Part shown: piece by piece, positions 6,111 to 6,209 of the stretch
Numbering within the stretch: position 1 is the stretch's first letter
Layout of the letters: every line of letters begins with the position of its first letter
Position numbers and translations under genes: made by a program
DNA from: Bacteroidota bacterium
GTDB lineage: Bacteria; Bacteroidota; Ignavibacteria; Tepidaquicellales; Tepidaquicellaceae
Direction: 5' to 3'
Assembly (NCBI GenBank): GCA_023429265.1
Contig: JAEYVS010000236.1
Coordinates: 1-6,209, forward strand
DNA: 6,209 nucleotides
Notes under the pieces: model-generated
Told to the model about the DNA's origin: nothing
Database searches by the model: none
Seen by the model: the letters and a program-made list of their open reading frames with translations, nothing else

Positions 6111-6209
6111 TTATGCCTTATGAATAACTTTCCCTTTTTTAATAACATAGCTCAGCATATTTACTCCGAAATGATAAACAAGCTCCTTGTGGTTCTTCAT
6201 GTCAAAAAT
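6111..6209 (-). CDS. C-terminal 32 codons of an unidentified gene (5' part beyond the right edge)
   Basis: Reading the - strand from the window edge, one frame is open for 32 codons and ends in TAA at 6113-6111. The peptide, read in pieces, is IFDMKNHKELVYHF then GVNMLSYVIKKGKVIHKA: a plausible amphipathic, basic protein end rather than random translation. It has the same strand as the dehydrogenase and deacetylase and ends 79 bases upstream of the former. I do not recognise the family from this much sequence, and chance openness over 99 bases of AT-rich DNA is possible. Confidence 0.6.
   Translation of the reverse strand: MFDMKNHKELVYHFGVNMLSYVIKKGKVIHKA

Overview
The window is 6.2 kb of AT-rich bacterial DNA with tightly packed genes and almost no spacer. 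It looks like Bacteroidota or the related Ignavibacteria/Chlorobi branch. Three things suggest this: a Bacteroidota-type C-terminal sorting domain (type IX secretion) on the first protein, the absence of clear Shine-Dalgarno sequences before any complete gene, and the A/T-rich codons. The species cannot be named from the sequence alone.

Left half, + strand (1-4195): three genes follow each other with gaps of 4 and 13 bases, probably one transcription unit that began upstream. They are (i) the 3' part of a large beta-propeller protein ending in a type IX sorting domain, resembling PorZ; (ii) a HisA-family TIM barrel that keeps the fold and phosphate-site motifs but has lost the usual catalytic loop 'TD(I/V)xRDG(T/M)'; (iii) a polytopic GT-C-type membrane glycosyltransferase related to the TMTC/PMT group. 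The known role of PorZ in attaching type IX cargo to a cell-surface lipopolysaccharide makes the link to a membrane glycosyltransferase plausible, but this is inference.

Right half, - strand (4179-6209): reading leftwards from the right edge are the last 32 codons of an unidentified gene, a short AT-rich spacer with a perfect 21-bp tandem duplication, a lipoprotein-type PQQ-dependent sugar dehydrogenase (GSDH family), and a PIG-L/LmbE-family zinc deacetylase. The deacetylase starts at a TTG two bases after the dehydrogenase stop codon. It converges on the glycosyltransferase and the two coding ends overlap by 17 bp.

No RNA gene, CRISPR array, insertion sequence or phage gene was seen. There is no gene-free stretch longer than 300 bases. 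The strongest lead is the HisA-like protein with the altered active site, placed between a PorZ-like protein and a glycosyltransferase. I see no clear evidence of a wholly new defence or mobile system.
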